Source of the DNA: Streptomyces sp. NBC_01304 | GTDB taxonomy: Bacteria > Actinomycetota > Actinomycetes > Streptomycetales > Streptomycetaceae | DNA length: 64,000 nt | Assembly (NCBI RefSeq): GCF_035975855.1 | Contig: NZ_CP109055.1 | Coordinates: forward strand, 248,001-312,000 | Direction: 5' to 3' | Part shown: in pieces, positions 54,201 through 63,289 of the stretch | Layout of the letters: the number at the start of each line of letters is the position of its first letter | Position numbering within the stretch: the first letter of the stretch is position 1 | Made by a program: the position numbers and the translations under genes | The notes under the pieces: generated by a model | The model's database searches: none | Told to the model about the DNA's origin: nothing | What the model saw: the letters and a program-made list of their open reading frames with translations, nothing else

Positions 54201-55240
54201 CCATCGCCGGCACCAGCATCCAAGGCCTGCTGGAGGCGCTCGTCGCCGGACTGTGCCGCAAGTTCCCGCCAATGGTCGCGCTCGGCGTCAGACAACGTGC
54301 CAGCAACCATGATCCGCAGGGCTGTGGGACCAGTCAGGAGGGCAGCCGCCTGGGCGTGCGGGTCTCCTGGCATGCCACGGCGGGTGAGTTCGGACCAGTA
54401 GGGGTCCTGCCACAGGGTGCCGACGGCTGCCACGCCCTGCTGATTCTCGAGCAGGGTTCTGAGCGCTGCAGCGACCCGCTCGTCGTACAGGTAGCGCTGG
54501 GCCTCGTTGAGCCACAGCACCGTCCCGGAGCCGACCCGACCGCTGTTGATCAGCGCCAACAGATCTCCGGCGGTGGTCGGGCGCAGCAGCGGCTTGTGCG
54601 GCACGAGGGTGAGGAGCGCCTCGTACAAGGCACGTGTCTTGCCGGTGGAAGAGCCACCGGTCAGCACGGCGAGAAGGGACGGGCCGCCGTGCAGCGGTGC
54701 CTCGAGTGCACGGCGGAGTTCCTCGTCGTGGGATCGCGTCAGATAGGGAGTGAGCACCGAGTCACGGGCGGAGCCGGCACTCAGTACGGGTGCCCGATGC
54801 ACCTCAAGTACGGCAGGACCAAGGCGATCCACCGGCACTGCTTCCAGTCCCGATGGAGGGGAGCCGGAGGGGGGATCGCCCTGTGCTGCCCTCCCTCGCT
54901 CCTGGGCCAGCTCGTCGCGCGCGCGGTCCAGGAGATTGAGCCACTCCCGTAACGCCTGGGGCCCTACTCGTACTCCTGCCCACTGGGACCACACAGTGAC
55001 GACGGCAATCAGTACGTCGTCATTGTCCTTGTGAGGAACCTTGAACTTTTCCTCGACGCGCGGCGCCCAGTCGCTGGACCGCTTGCCGGCGAAGTACTGA
55101 GCGCCCGGCACATCCATCGCGCGGACGGCCCGCTCGAGCGCGGCCTGGCTGGAGTCCTGACCTGCTTCCTGCCGCCGGGATTCCGCCTCTTCCCGCAGGG
55201 CGCGAAGCCGCGCATACAACAGCCGTATCCTCGCGCCCAT
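51248..55240 (-). CDS. Large P-loop (STAND-like) ATPase with long helical-repeat tail
   Basis: 1330 residues. An N-terminal helical domain (1-120) is followed by a P-loop domain: Walker A GGSSTGKT (195-202) and a Walker B-like strand VLWLNEAQ (241-248), with Glu rather than paired acids. From about residue 560 to the end the chain is a series of helix pairs of roughly 37 residues, each with GA-x-A-x3-LA type spacing, for example DDPRGIGRLLEALCAEGLQQ and EPYAVAQLLRALQASGMQSA. Such ATPase-repeat proteins are typical sensors in STAND systems, but no effector domain is recognised. ATG 55240 follows GGAG. Confidence 0.85.
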   Translation of the reverse strand: MGARIRLLYARLRALREEAESRRQEAGQDSSQAALERAVRAMDVPGAQYFAGKRSSDWAPRVEEKFKVPHKDNDDVLIAVVTVWSQWAGVRVGPQALREWLNLLDRARDELAQERGRAAQGDPPSGSPPSGLEAVPVDRLGPAVLEVHRAPVLSAGSARDSVLTPYLTRSHDEELRRALEAPLHGGPSLLAVLTGGSSTGKTRALYEALLTLVPHKPLLRPTTAGDLLALINSGRVGSGTVLWLNEAQRYLYDERVAAALRTLLENQQGVAAVGTLWQDPYWSELTRRGMPGDPHAQAAALLTGPTALRIMVAGTLSDAERDHWRELAAQSGDERLQQALDAGAGDGQVVQHLSGGPELLKRYAYGPGVDFTPGEHAVLTAALDARRLGYRSPLSAALLSAAADGMLAPRERSGDAGWAHNVLQTLSRTGNSLTPLIALRAESGAQAVYEPADYLDQQTRGLRAETVGADSLWAAIADHAESAEDIRRMAEAARDRGLYRWASALDKRAIGHGNVYAANGLFSSTARLAEGGLRSAADTAAAALWIANNVDCRDVQAHSMLLKRIDERGAPDAVSVLGRRLAELAPLKDTFHIGNLLHQLQSLGMQQAVEVLARRSANGRWRRGDSYTDIAALLPRLGLDANTIAGLARSLALHHPLDTTFSMATFVGVLHRLGDRQALQIALDRGSDLDLSELAEGEIMGVESLLKTLRTVGAEDRLTQLSCQAAEQLQITSLLRAAALLKTLHEVGAPQAIALLIPRILATDTANEWTHAFSQALYTLKLVGAEGAAAELAQRAAHQVPVGNLQGATDVIVQMPRGSASQAGRHLWLRALEQHRDKPGDLHLLVGIGGDNSCTAQEIARKVGLVDPWGVCRLMWMLRGPRASEHIPPAVQILADRAARELTLDDPRGIGRLLEALCAEGLQQQACALALRAARDMDLREPYAVAQLLRALQASGMQSAIQALLSRNPDQHVVLEDADPGSVGMLLTALRDNGAPAAAAELAQSAAEYMSTRSVWKTAQFLNALDGPTAQPVAALVARRALAVASADGQQLIDCLKGLLAEGFPQELAGVLAETAARNIDVRQTGAVAELVNALVKTGASDALQVLLKRNPADNASVDDPAAVRALLEALRRARAASALTALSDRAVQSISTENADDVAQLMTFFHETGDNEAMRALLDRDPARYVAIHHTRPVEALLRCLQQADQSAFEVLAHRVASEADVTAPLIVAARLGALHRAGAQDAIATLLARSPEQHVVLGDKSDVSVLMSVLHTVRATSSLAALGDRASNRGLFSSYIGAEDKGATRQYPHGRDTNGAPQPQWNWIDLPG

Positions 55241-55464
55241 TTGCTCCGGACTCCCTCTACTCCCCCGCCCGTCTGCCACCCCCACCCGCCGCGGGTAAGG
55301 GCGGGGCACCGGCGCGCGGAACCGTGACCTGCAGCTTAGGTCGCCGACCGCCCTCCGCACCCGCGTCTTCGTGTAACGGACCTTCGGGCAGCCCAGTGTG
55401 GACAACGTCCGCCGGGCCCGGCGATGCACGTCTCCGCACGCAGACGAAGAGGAAGAGTTGTTAC

Positions 55465-55626
55465 ATGGCCAAGCGTCGCCAAACTCAAGAGCCCGTCACC
55501 TGCACGTCGGTGTCGCCGTGCTTGCCCCGGCACCGGGAGGTGGTCCACCGACTGGTGGTTGGACTGGCTGCGGCTGTGGGGCCCAGCATCCTTGCACTCC
55601 TCGAATGGTGGACCCGCACGCACTGA
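55465..55626 (+). CDS. Small membrane peptide divergent from the STAND gene
   Basis: 53 residues: a polar, Cys-containing N-terminal half (MAKRRQTQEP then SVSPCLPRH) and one membrane helix, LVVGLAAAVGPSILALLEWW. ATG 55465 follows GAGGAAGAG at good spacing, which makes it convincing despite its size. It starts 225 bp from the STAND gene in the opposite direction and has its own terminator. Function unknown; a membrane effector is conceivable. Confidence 0.6.
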   Translation: MAKRRQTQEPVTCTSVSPCLPRHREVVHRLVVGLAAAVGPSILALLEWWTRTH

Positions 55627-55691
55627 TGGCTTGCAGGAAGCACTCGCACACCGGGCGCGTTCGTGAGGCCACAAAGATTCGCTCCAAAAGC

Positions 55692-55720
55692 CCCCGCCCG
55701 ATCGAGTCGATCGGGCGGGG
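55692..55720 (+). terminator. Terminator after the small membrane peptide
   Basis: CCCCGCCCGATCGA with its complement TCGATCGGGCGGGG forms a nearly uninterrupted palindrome of 14-bp arms. Confidence 0.75.
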
Positions 55721-55771
55721 CCAGTCCTGGACGGGCAACATCCGGTAGCGCCCGCACCCTGTGTATATACG

Positions 55772-55803
55772 GCTGCCGCCCTCCCGGATGGGCGGGCGGC
55801 AGC
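55772..55803 (-). terminator. Terminator after the catalase gene
   Basis: GCTGCCGCC and GGCGGCAGC form a 9-bp stem with a GC-rich loop that can pair further, 11 bases beyond the leftward catalase stop. Confidence 0.65.
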
Positions 55804-55813
55804 CCTTCCTCGA

Positions 55814-57337
55814 TCAGGCCTTGTCCTGCATGGATTCCCGGGCCGGATTGCCCTGCTGCGCGGCCTTGGGGTCCTTCTCGTCCGCCTTGGCACGGACACC
55901 CTGCTGGATACGCTCGCCGATCGGCTTGTCGATGTTCGACCAGTACTCGAAGGCACGGAGCAGCACGGGCTCGCTCACCCCGTTGAGGAGATGGCCGACG
56001 ACGTTGTCCACGAGACGCTCCCGTGCCGCGTCGTCGAGCACATCGCGCACCATGGTGCCGGGCTGGCCCCAGTCGTCGTCCTCGGCGTGGGCGACGTAGG
56101 CGGTACGCGTGATGTCGCCGTCCGCGTACCAGCTCGGCGGGGAACCAAAGCGGTTCGTGTCGGCCGCGGGCCCGCCCTTGGAGTTCGGCGCGTACACCGG
56201 GTCGGTGGTGTTCCGGTACGCCATGGCCCCGTCCTTGGAGTACGTGTGCACGGGGACGACGGGGGCGTTGACCGGCAGCTGCTGGTAGTTGGCACCGATC
56301 CGATGCCGGTGCGCGTCGGCGTAGGAGAACAGGCGGGCGAGCAGCATGCGGTCGGGGCTGGGCCCGATGCCGGGGACCAGATTGTTCGGCTGGAACGCCG
56401 CCTGCTCGATCTCGGCGTGGTTGTCGGTGGGGTTGCGGTCCAGGGTCATCCGGCCGACCTCGGTCAGCGGGTAGTCCGCATGGGGCCAGACCTTCGTCAG
56501 GTCGAACGGGTTGAACCGGTACGCGGCCGCGTCCTCGTACGGCATGACCTGTACGTACAGCGTCCAGCTCGGATACTCGCGGTCGCGGATGTGCTCGAAC
56601 AGATCACGCGTGTGGTAGTCCGTGTCGGCCGCGCACATCTGGTCGGCCTCGTCCTGCGTGAAGAACTCGATGCCCTGGTCGGTCTTGAAGTGGTACTTCA
56701 CCCAGAAGCGCTCGCCCTGAGCGTTGATCCACATGTACGTGTGGGAGGTGTAGCCGTTCATGTGGCGCCAGGTGCGCGGGATTCCGCGATCGCCCATCAG
56801 CCAGGTGACCTGGTGGGCGGATTCGGGCGAGAGGGTCCAGAAGTCCCACTGCATGTCGTGGTCTCGCAGGTTGTTGTCCGCGCGGCGTTTCTGGGACCGG
56901 ATGAAGTGCTGGAATTTCATCGGGTCCTTCACGAAGAAGACCGGGGTGTTGTTCCCCACCATGTCGTAATTGCCCTCGGCGGTATAGAACTTCACCGCGA
57001 AGCCGCGAGGGTCGCGCCAGGTGTCGGGGCTGCCGCGTTCGCCGGCCACGGTGGAGAAGCGGGTCACCAGGTCGGTGCGGGCGCCGGGCTGGAATACCGC
57101 GGCCTTCGTGTAGGCGCTGACGTCCGCGGTCACTTCGAAGAAGCCGAAGGCGCCGCTTCCCTTGGCGTGCGGTTGGCGCTCGGGAATCCGTTCCCGGTTG
57201 AACTGCGCCATCTGCTCGATCAGATACGAGTCCTGCAGCAGGATGGGTCCCCCGGCGCCGACGGTGAGCGCATGTTCATCGCTCTCGACCGGGACTCCGG
57301 CATCCGTGGTGGTCGCCTTGCCGGTGTTGTCGTTCAT
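55814..57337 (-). CDS. Monofunctional haem catalase
   Basis: 507 residues, the size of a small-subunit catalase. The distal His is in [14 protein letters not shown]; the distal Asn is in [11 protein letters not shown]; the proximal haem tyrosine is in [14 protein letters not shown]. It decomposes hydrogen peroxide in the cytosol. The C-terminal tail (about 25 residues, rich in Ala, Lys and Asp) is longer than minimal. ATG 57337 follows AAGGAT. It is monocistronic with a terminator. Confidence 0.96.
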   Translation of the reverse strand: MNDNTGKATTTDAGVPVESDEHALTVGAGGPILLQDSYLIEQMAQFNRERIPERQPHAKGSGAFGFFEVTADVSAYTKAAVFQPGARTDLVTRFSTVAGERGSPDTWRDPRGFAVKFYTAEGNYDMVGNNTPVFFVKDPMKFQHFIRSQKRRADNNLRDHDMQWDFWTLSPESAHQVTWLMGDRGIPRTWRHMNGYTSHTYMWINAQGERFWVKYHFKTDQGIEFFTQDEADQMCAADTDYHTRDLFEHIRDREYPSWTLYVQVMPYEDAAAYRFNPFDLTKVWPHADYPLTEVGRMTLDRNPTDNHAEIEQAAFQPNNLVPGIGPSPDRMLLARLFSYADAHRHRIGANYQQLPVNAPVVPVHTYSKDGAMAYRNTTDPVYAPNSKGGPAADTNRFGSPPSWYADGDITRTAYVAHAEDDDWGQPGTMVRDVLDDAARERLVDNVVGHLLNGVSEPVLLRAFEYWSNIDKPIGERIQQGVRAKADEKDPKAAQQGNPARESMQDKA

Positions 57338-57947
57338 GTGGGGGCAATCCTTTCGTCGTGTGGTGCACTCGGCAGGCGGATCGTGGGGGACTGAACCTCC
57401 ACCGCCGGGCCGTCGTGCGCTGTTCCGCCTGCCTGGCTCAGGGCTCGGCCTCACCGACGCCTACCGAAAGATCATCACGCTGACCCGCGGCCGCCGCCAT
57501 TGCTCGCTCGGGCGCTCACGGCAGCTGGAAGTACTGTCTTCACGCCCACTCGCGGACGCGATCGAGGACGCCGTCCCCTTCCGGTACCCATCGCAGCGCG
57601 ATCAATCGCCCTCGGCAGGCCACGGTTCACGACGTCGCCCATGAAGGAGTCGGTCCCGCACGTCCACGTTGTCGGCACGGCGCCGTAAGGCCGATTTGCC
57701 CGGGTACCCGCGGAGGGCCAGCGCCAAAGCGTCGTCTCCGCGGAGGCACCTGTCGTCAGCTGCCTTTTGGTGCCCACTCCCATGCAGGCGGCTCGTCTTC
57801 GTGCTGAGCGTGGGCAACACAGCCCTGTTCCCTCACGACGAGCATCCGGTCCAGTGGGTGGGCTCCGGTGGGGGCTGTTTCCCCGCCGGCCTGCTGTGAC
57901 CAACAGCGATGACGGCTTGTGCCCTTGTTCTCAGGCTGGGGCAATCT
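57338..57947. other. Stretch without a recognisable gene
   Basis: Upstream region of the catalase gene, then low-bias frames. A protein-like minus-strand stretch around 57600-57800 is unrecognised. Confidence 0.4.
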
Positions 57948-58157
57948 TGTGATCCGGCCTCCGCCAGACCGGCCCAGGCCGTGATCGTCGGGTTCGGCCT
58001 GCTGGCCGCCCGACGGTTCCTTCCAGGCTCGACCGTCCCCTCGGACGCCGGCCGCGTGCTGATGGGCCGGACAGCGCGTTGAGTCGACGTTCACGTCCCA
58101 GGTGAACAAACCGGCGACGTCCGCCCGGACCTGCAGCCCCGTCAGGACCGCAGACAA
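57948..58157 (-). pseudogene. IS5-family transposase fragment (catalytic Asp region)
   Basis: FTWDVNVDSTRCPAHQHAAG then EPDDHGLGRSGGG matches the conserved VDST-x-RAHQHA and GRSRGG block of actinobacterial IS5-type transposases. The usual RA is CPA here, and the rest of the gene is absent. Confidence 0.65.
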
Positions 58158-58250
58158 GACGCCAACGCGTGGCCAGCGGCAGAAGAGCAGCCCATGGATC
58201 CTGGCAGAACGAAGCAGGCCCAGGAATCCGCCGGTGGTGAGAGCCGGCCG

Positions 58251-58733
58251 TCAGCACGGGCGAGAGTCCTCGTCCGCAACTGCCGCGCCTGCGCCCTGTG
58301 CAACGCCCTCGGCCAGCATGTCCATCTCAGCGTCCTCATGGGTGCTCTCGTCCGCCTCTGCGAGCAGACCGGCGCGCCGGACGCCGTCTCCGTCGTCGAG
58401 CGGCTCGCCCTCACCATCGTGTGGATCGACGCTCCCTTCGTCGTCCGTCTCGTCCGCTTTCCATGCCTCGTACTCCTTGACCACCAGGTCCGGGCGCTCC
58501 TCGGACAACCGGTCGCCGAGGCTCTCGCCATCCCGCTGTTCCGCCGCGGTGTTACCTGAGTGCTCGACGCCGTACGGACGCTCGGGGGGAGACCAGCCCT
58601 CGTCGTAGGGGTCCATTCCCAGGTCGCTCAGGGTGTCCTCCGCGTCAAGCACGCCCTTGTCCTCACGGGCGTCCGGGTCGCCCGGCTGGTACACCTCGTC
58701 GCCCATGAGCACTTCGCCGTTACGGTCGGTCAT
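58251..58733 (-). CDS. DUF5709 family protein
   Basis: 160 residues, very acidic. EVYQPGDPDAREDKGVLDAE, the DPYDEGWSPPERPYGVEH motif and the closing STHEDAEMDMLAEGVA segment are typical of DUF5709, a Streptomyces family of unknown function often associated with stress regulons. ATG 58733 follows GAGG at eight bases; an in-frame GTG at 58742 is less likely. It is followed by no co-directional gene. Confidence 0.85.
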   Translation of the reverse strand: MTDRNGEVLMGDEVYQPGDPDAREDKGVLDAEDTLSDLGMDPYDEGWSPPERPYGVEHSGNTAAEQRDGESLGDRLSEERPDLVVKEYEAWKADETDDEGSVDPHDGEGEPLDDGDGVRRAGLLAEADESTHEDAEMDMLAEGVAQGAGAAVADEDSRPC

Positions 58734-58989
58734 CTGTGTCACCTCGTCTCGCTGCCCCCATCTGCGTATCCCTGTCCCTCTCGCTTATCCAGCTCCCGCC
58801 ACCTCACGCAGGGCGGTCGCCCTGTGCTGTCGGTGTCGGGTCCGCGTGGCTGAGCCGACACCCGGCCGGGCGGGGGCTTCGCCTGGCACAGGAGGGGGAC
58901 GTCACCTCGTGGCTTCCAGACCGATCCGGGTGGTGTTGCCGAGTGGGCTCACGTGCAGCGGGCCCTCGGGTGCCGGCTCAACCTGGCGG

Positions 58990-59730
58990 CTACTGCTGGT
59001 TGGCGCCGGCGAGTTCCTGCAGGTCGACCGTCTCGCTGGCGGCCGGTTGTTCCGGGTTCACCTTCTCGTCGAAGTCACCGAAGGTGGTGCCCTCAGGCTT
59101 GTCCCCACCTTCGGAGGTGACCTTGAGAATGTACGGCTCACCATGGGTGGCCACGTACATGGCCAGGGTCTTGCCGCCGGACTTCTTGGTGAGCTTCAGC
59201 GCCTCGTTTCCGTCCACGTCCGCGGTCTCGCCCTTGGTCATGCCCTTCCGTTCAGACTTGTCCTCGTCCATCGCAGCCAGCAGCCCCTGCTTGTCGCACA
59301 GGCCGGTCAACTGATCATCCTGGGCAGGTATCTTGACCCACTTGTCGGCGACCTTCGGCACGATCTTCTCGGCGCCCGGCTGCCCCTTCAAGTTCGCCTG
59401 CCAGTACTTCTCGTCGCCCTTCACATACAGGGTGGCTTTCGTATGTCGGATTTCGGCCGTGGCACCGGACTGCGTCACGGATCCCTCGCAGTTCTTCTGA
59501 CTGTCGACCGCGAGGTCGACGGACATCTGCTGGCCGCCGGATTCCCTCACCTGCCCCTTCATCCGCAGCGAATCGGCATCCCGCGTCGCCTTTACCGCTT
59601 TCTCCGCCACTGCGTCCGCACTCTCACCCTTGAACGCCTCTCCCCCGCCGCCGTCTGTCCCGCAGCCCGCAGTTCCTGCCGCGCACACCCCGGCTACCAC
59701 CAACGCCGCAATCTGCTTGGTCATCTGCAT
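58990..59730 (-). CDS. Lipoprotein of unknown function
   Basis: 246 residues with a lipoprotein signal, MQMTKQIAALVVAGVCAAGT then AGC (Cys23). The mature protein, with KGDEKYWQANLKGQPGAEKI and KTLAMYVATHGEPYILKVTS, resembles the LolA/LppX-like fold family of actinobacterial surface lipoproteins that bind lipid or hydrophobic ligands, but the assignment is by shape only. ATG 59730 follows AAGGG. Confidence 0.78.
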   Translation of the reverse strand: MQMTKQIAALVVAGVCAAGTAGCGTDGGGGEAFKGESADAVAEKAVKATRDADSLRMKGQVRESGGQQMSVDLAVDSQKNCEGSVTQSGATAEIRHTKATLYVKGDEKYWQANLKGQPGAEKIVPKVADKWVKIPAQDDQLTGLCDKQGLLAAMDEDKSERKGMTKGETADVDGNEALKLTKKSGGKTLAMYVATHGEPYILKVTSEGGDKPEGTTFGDFDEKVNPEQPAASETVDLQELAGANQQ

Positions 59731-60072
59731 ACCGAATCCCTTCAGCTCGCCCGTGGATCGTCGATCCGCCGCCACCAAAACGTTGTTGATCACGGCGTGC
59801 CGTTCCGTGTACCCCTCGAAAAAACCCGAACACGCGGTACCGGGAGTTCCGGATATGAGCCACCGGGTGCCTCCCGTCCCCGCAGATGAAGTCCGCGTAT
59901 GTGAAGGCGCACGGCCTCGGCGGGGCGATGTTCTGGTCGCTGGACGGCGACACACCCCACAGGGAACTCGTACGCACCGTCGACCGCGCACTGGGCAGGT
60001 AGCACGCACGGCCTGCCACGATGCACACCCAATCCAGGTCCCACCTTGGTCGGCGAACTAGGGCTTGCCGTC
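59731..60072. other. Stretch without a recognisable gene
   Basis: The upstream part of the lipoprotein gene and low-bias frames; nothing recognised. Confidence 0.45.
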
Positions 60073-60705
60073 CTATCGCCCCGGCGGTGTTCCTGGCGCG
60101 GGAAGGTCGACGACGCGGGCGAGGGCGGCTGTGACGGGAGCGCAGTGGCCAGGAAGGTGTCCGGTGGACCAATCGGCTGCCAGCGCGAGAAAGTCGGCCA
60201 GGTCGCGCTCGGCACCGGCGAGCAGGTTGCGTAGCTCGGAGACGGGCAGCTCGATCACCGGACTCTCGCTCTGCTCCGCGTTGACAGTGAGCCGGACGGT
60301 GTCGCCGAAGCGCTCGGCAACCGGTGAGACGGGGGCATGGCCGAAACCGACCAGACTGCCGTCGTCGAGGAACTGGTGCCAGTCGCGCCAGTCCTCCAGT
60401 CCATCACAGCAGCCAGGTAGGAACGTGACGCCTGTGGAGTTGTCGGTCACCCGCAGGCCGCCGGCGGCGAAGAGGTTGTCGAACGTCAGCAGTCCGTGAA
60501 GGAACGAGTCAAGTGCGTCGGCCGGACGAGGCGGGCGGTCGCCGTCGGGGTCGATGTCATTGCAGTTGGCGATACGCATCACTGCCGCACCGACCTCAGC
60601 GGGCGAGAGCTCGCCGCTGAGAGGCAGGAAGCCGAACGGCTCGACCTCGGCGACAGGCCAGAGGTCGAAGCCATCAGGGGGACATATCTCCAGCACGGGC
60701 TGCAT
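60073..60705 (-). CDS. Conserved hypothetical protein
   Basis: 210 residues of acidic, cytosolic character: LEICPPDGFDLWPVAEVEPF, ALDSFLHGLLTFDNLFAAGG, LPGCCDGLEDWRDWHQFLDD and LRNLLAGAERDLADFLALAA. The layout resembles small immunity-like or regulatory proteins of Actinobacteria; I cannot assign a family. ATG 60705 or GTG 60714 may be used. It stands alone. Confidence 0.68.
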   Translation of the reverse strand: MQPVLEICPPDGFDLWPVAEVEPFGFLPLSGELSPAEVGAAVMRIANCNDIDPDGDRPPRPADALDSFLHGLLTFDNLFAAGGLRVTDNSTGVTFLPGCCDGLEDWRDWHQFLDDGSLVGFGHAPVSPVAERFGDTVRLTVNAEQSESPVIELPVSELRNLLAGAERDLADFLALAADWSTGHLPGHCAPVTAALARVVDLPAPGTPPGR

Positions 60706-60961
60706 CGCGATCACCGGGCGAAGTGTTCCGCATCCCCCGCCTGTATCGCCTCGCGATTACGCCGAGCGCTCTCATCGCCGCCAAGGCCGTTGAGCGCTTT
60801 CGGTTGTGCCGGTCCCGAGCGGATACGGGTGCACTCCGACACCGCCTCAAGCCCTGGCACGGCCTGGCCACGTAAACGGACAAACTGGCGATGCTTGCCA
60901 GGCCGCACTCCACCTCGCGAGCATCCTCGTCTGAACGCGAAGGTGATGAACGAGGTGGGGC

Positions 60962-61162
60962 TCAGTACCACCAGTCGATGTCTTCGCTGATGTCGGCCTT
61001 CGGCACAGTCACCGCGCCGAACCAGGAGGGATGGCCATGGTGGTCCATGGCCTCCGCCACTTCGTGGGGCCATGAGCCCAAGCTGGGCCCAGCCCAGAAA
61101 GCACGCCTGGTCGTCGTGTACAGCGTCACCGGCAACAGCCGTGACCGGCTACGACCAGACAT
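60962..61162 (-). CDS. Possible small hypothetical protein
   Basis: 66 codons ending HHGHPSWFGAVTVPKADISE then DIDWWY. The end looks protein-like and bias is fair, but the start is uncertain and it may be the tail of a lost gene. Confidence 0.35.
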   Translation of the reverse strand: MSGRSRSRLLPVTLYTTTRRAFWAGPSLGSWPHEVAEAMDHHGHPSWFGAVTVPKADISEDIDWWY

Positions 61163-61239
61163 CGCAGACGTTGGAGCACGGAAATCTCGGGCGATCTGGC
61201 CCCTGGGACAGGGATGGTGGGCTGACTAGTCTGCGGAGG

Positions 61240-62007
61240 ATGACGGAGCACCCAGGATTCGGCGCGATGCTGACGCGCCTGCTGGACAAGCGAGAGCTCA
61301 GCGCTCAGGGACTGGCGGACCGCGCCGGGCTGGACGCCGACGAAGTCCGCGCGGTACTCGCCGGAGGCAGCCCCGGCAAGGAGTTCCTGCGGCAGGTCGG
61401 GCCTGAACTGGGCTTCCACGCCGTCGATCTGTTCATCCTCGCGAGGCTGGCGGTCCCGGACGAGATGGCGCCGCTCGACGCCTCGGCCGCGACGTGGGTG
61501 AAGTCCACGGTGACGGATGCGGTGCTCCTCCCCGAAGCGAACCGTCTCGAACTCCTCCGGCTGGTCCGCGCACTGCCACAGGAGAAACGGCGTTCCAGCT
61601 TCGCCCCGAAGCTGCTCGCCCCCCTGGCCGGCGGTCCAGGTGCGTGGGTCATCCGCATGCTCCAGTACCGCAACCTGAACTGGTTGGGCATAGCGATGAC
61701 GCTCGGGCTCGTGACGCCCACGTACTTGTCGGCGTCCACCTACGGAATGATCGGTTCTGATCGCGAGGAGCTGACCCCCCGCTTGGTGACCGACTTCGCT
61801 GCCCTGCTGGCGATCGACGCCCGTGATCTGGCCACGCTGACGGATGTCGTCCTGTCTGGGGTGCCACCGCCTCCGCCCCCAGCGGCAGCGGATGCAGCCA
61901 CGCTGCTGTGGGAGATGCGCCGCCTGTCCGCTGCCCAAGCACAACACACCTCCGATGTGGCCCACTCCATGCGGGGAGCCTCCCGCGACGGGGACCAGGT
62001 CGGCTGA
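61240..62007 (+). CDS. XRE-like helix-turn-helix regulator
   Basis: 255 residues. The N-terminal helix-turn-helix reads MLTRLLDKRELSAQGLADRA then GLDADEVRAVLAGGSP, followed by a large helical domain with WVIRMLQYRNLNWLGIAMTL and a proline run near the C-terminus. Streptomyces proteins of this type combine an HTH with an unknown sensor. ATG 61240 lies directly after CGGAGG, too close for a normal ribosome-binding site; a GACTAGT element 12 bases upstream suggests a leaderless transcript. Confidence 0.78.
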   Translation: MTEHPGFGAMLTRLLDKRELSAQGLADRAGLDADEVRAVLAGGSPGKEFLRQVGPELGFHAVDLFILARLAVPDEMAPLDASAATWVKSTVTDAVLLPEANRLELLRLVRALPQEKRRSSFAPKLLAPLAGGPGAWVIRMLQYRNLNWLGIAMTLGLVTPTYLSASTYGMIGSDREELTPRLVTDFAALLAIDARDLATLTDVVLSGVPPPPPPAAADAATLLWEMRRLSAAQAQHTSDVAHSMRGASRDGDQVG

Positions 62008-62118
62008 GCACCGCACTCCGTCGCTTCCCCGATCAGGCTGAGAGGCACAGAGCCTGGGGGCGTCTGAAGTCGTGCTCACGCGTGCGGCGATGGGAGGTGG
62101 CAACCGGGAGGATTTGGT

Positions 62119-62334
62119 GTGGCTTCCCGCACCACTTCGCGTGACGTGGTCAAGGAAGGCCCGGGCGGCCGGAGCGCAGTCGTCGAGGCGGTCATGCGGG
62201 GCTGGTTGCGGCGGGACTTGTGGTGCCTCATTGGACACCTGGGTGAGGGCGGTCTCGACCGGGCGTGGAAGGCGCACGACGAGGCGCTGGGCGTCCATGT
62301 CGAGAGGTCTGTAAATCGTACGCAGGGGCGCTGA
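62119..62334 (+). CDS. Possible small hypothetical protein
   Basis: 71 residues from GTG 62119, preceded by GGGAGGA. The translation is coherent (VVEAVMRGWLRRDLWCLIGH) and the codon bias is right, but no family is recognised. It ends 33 bp before the next gene. Confidence 0.45.
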   Translation: MASRTTSRDVVKEGPGGRSAVVEAVMRGWLRRDLWCLIGHLGEGGLDRAWKAHDEALGVHVERSVNRTQGR

Positions 62335-62366
62335 CGCGGGCCTCACCTGTGCCGTACGGTGCTCGC

Positions 62367-63251
62367 GTGACACGGGGTGGGGTCGGAGACCGTGGGCAGG
62401 AGCTGGTCCTCAGGGGCCGCCGAGGCACTGCACGGTTCAAGGGGAAGAGCCTGTCGGTCGACCGGGCGGGGGTACGGCTGAGCATCCCGCCGCACGCCGT
62501 CGAGGCCGTCCGGGCGGCAGGCCGCAAGGGCGCGGACGTTGAGATCGTGCTGACGGCGGTCAAGGGCGCAAACCCCACGGTGCACACGGTCCGCGCCCCC
62601 AACGCCCGCGCGGCGACGGATTTCGCCCAGGCCGTCAACGCGGCCCTGCCCGCCCGGGACCGAGCAGCGCGCCAAGTGGACGGGGCGGCGCTGGTGAAGA
62701 CGACGGCCATACCGCCGCGGCCCCGGAAGCAGCGCGCCTGGACGCCCCGGGACGAGCCCGAGCGCTGGCTGTTCGGGGGTCTCTTCGTGCTGGGCGCGGC
62801 CGTCCCCCTGGCGCGAGGGATGTGGGAGATGGCACTCCTGTGGACGGCCACGTACGCCGCGTACGGTGCCCTCGCCGCCATCGCTGTACTCGTCTGCCGG
62901 GCGACGAAGTCCTGGTGGGTACTGCGCCGCCGGGGCATCACGGTGACCGCCACATACGACCGCACCGAGTGGGGCTACGGCGAGGACACCACCAGCACCA
63001 AGGTGTTCGTCTTCACCGACGGCAACGGCAACAAGGTCGACTACCGGGGCGGCGGCCGCCTGGTGGGAACGGATCCCGACCAGATCGAGGTCACCTACGA
63101 CCCGGACAACCCGCAGCAGGCCAGCGCACGCTACGGCCCGGCGGCACGGGCCGGGCTCCTGCTGGTCTACGTCACGCTGGGTATCCCCGTCACCCTCGCG
63201 TGCATCGCCTACCCGTTCGTCTACTTCGCGATGGTGTTCCACGTGCTCTGA
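62367..63251 (+). CDS. DUF3592-like membrane protein
   Basis: 294 residues. An N-terminal PH-like part (GTARFKGKSLSVDRAGVRLS) is followed by two central membrane helices (WLFGGLFVLGAAVPLARG, TYAAYGALAAIAVLVC), an extracytoplasmic DUF3592-like domain with GITVTATYDRTEWGYGEDTT and DPDQIEVTYDPDNPQQA, and a final helix LLVYVTLGIPVTLACIAYPF. GTG 62367 has no ribosome-binding site; TACGGT nearby suggests a leaderless start. Confidence 0.72.
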   Translation: MTRGGVGDRGQELVLRGRRGTARFKGKSLSVDRAGVRLSIPPHAVEAVRAAGRKGADVEIVLTAVKGANPTVHTVRAPNARAATDFAQAVNAALPARDRAARQVDGAALVKTTAIPPRPRKQRAWTPRDEPERWLFGGLFVLGAAVPLARGMWEMALLWTATYAAYGALAAIAVLVCRATKSWWVLRRRGITVTATYDRTEWGYGEDTTSTKVFVFTDGNGNKVDYRGGGRLVGTDPDQIEVTYDPDNPQQASARYGPAARAGLLLVYVTLGIPVTLACIAYPFVYFAMVFHVL

Positions 63252-63289
63252 GAGGTCGCCTTCTCCCGCTGTTTCATCCTTTTGATTCC
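63252..63289. other. Short gap
   Basis: Contains only the space between the membrane protein and the IS5 fragment. Confidence 0.4.

Noticed and set aside
51248..55240. Calling the repeat-tailed ATPase a known phage-defence protein such as Avs
   Set aside because: The P-loop and repeats fit the general STAND plan, but no effector domain or specific family motif supports a named system.
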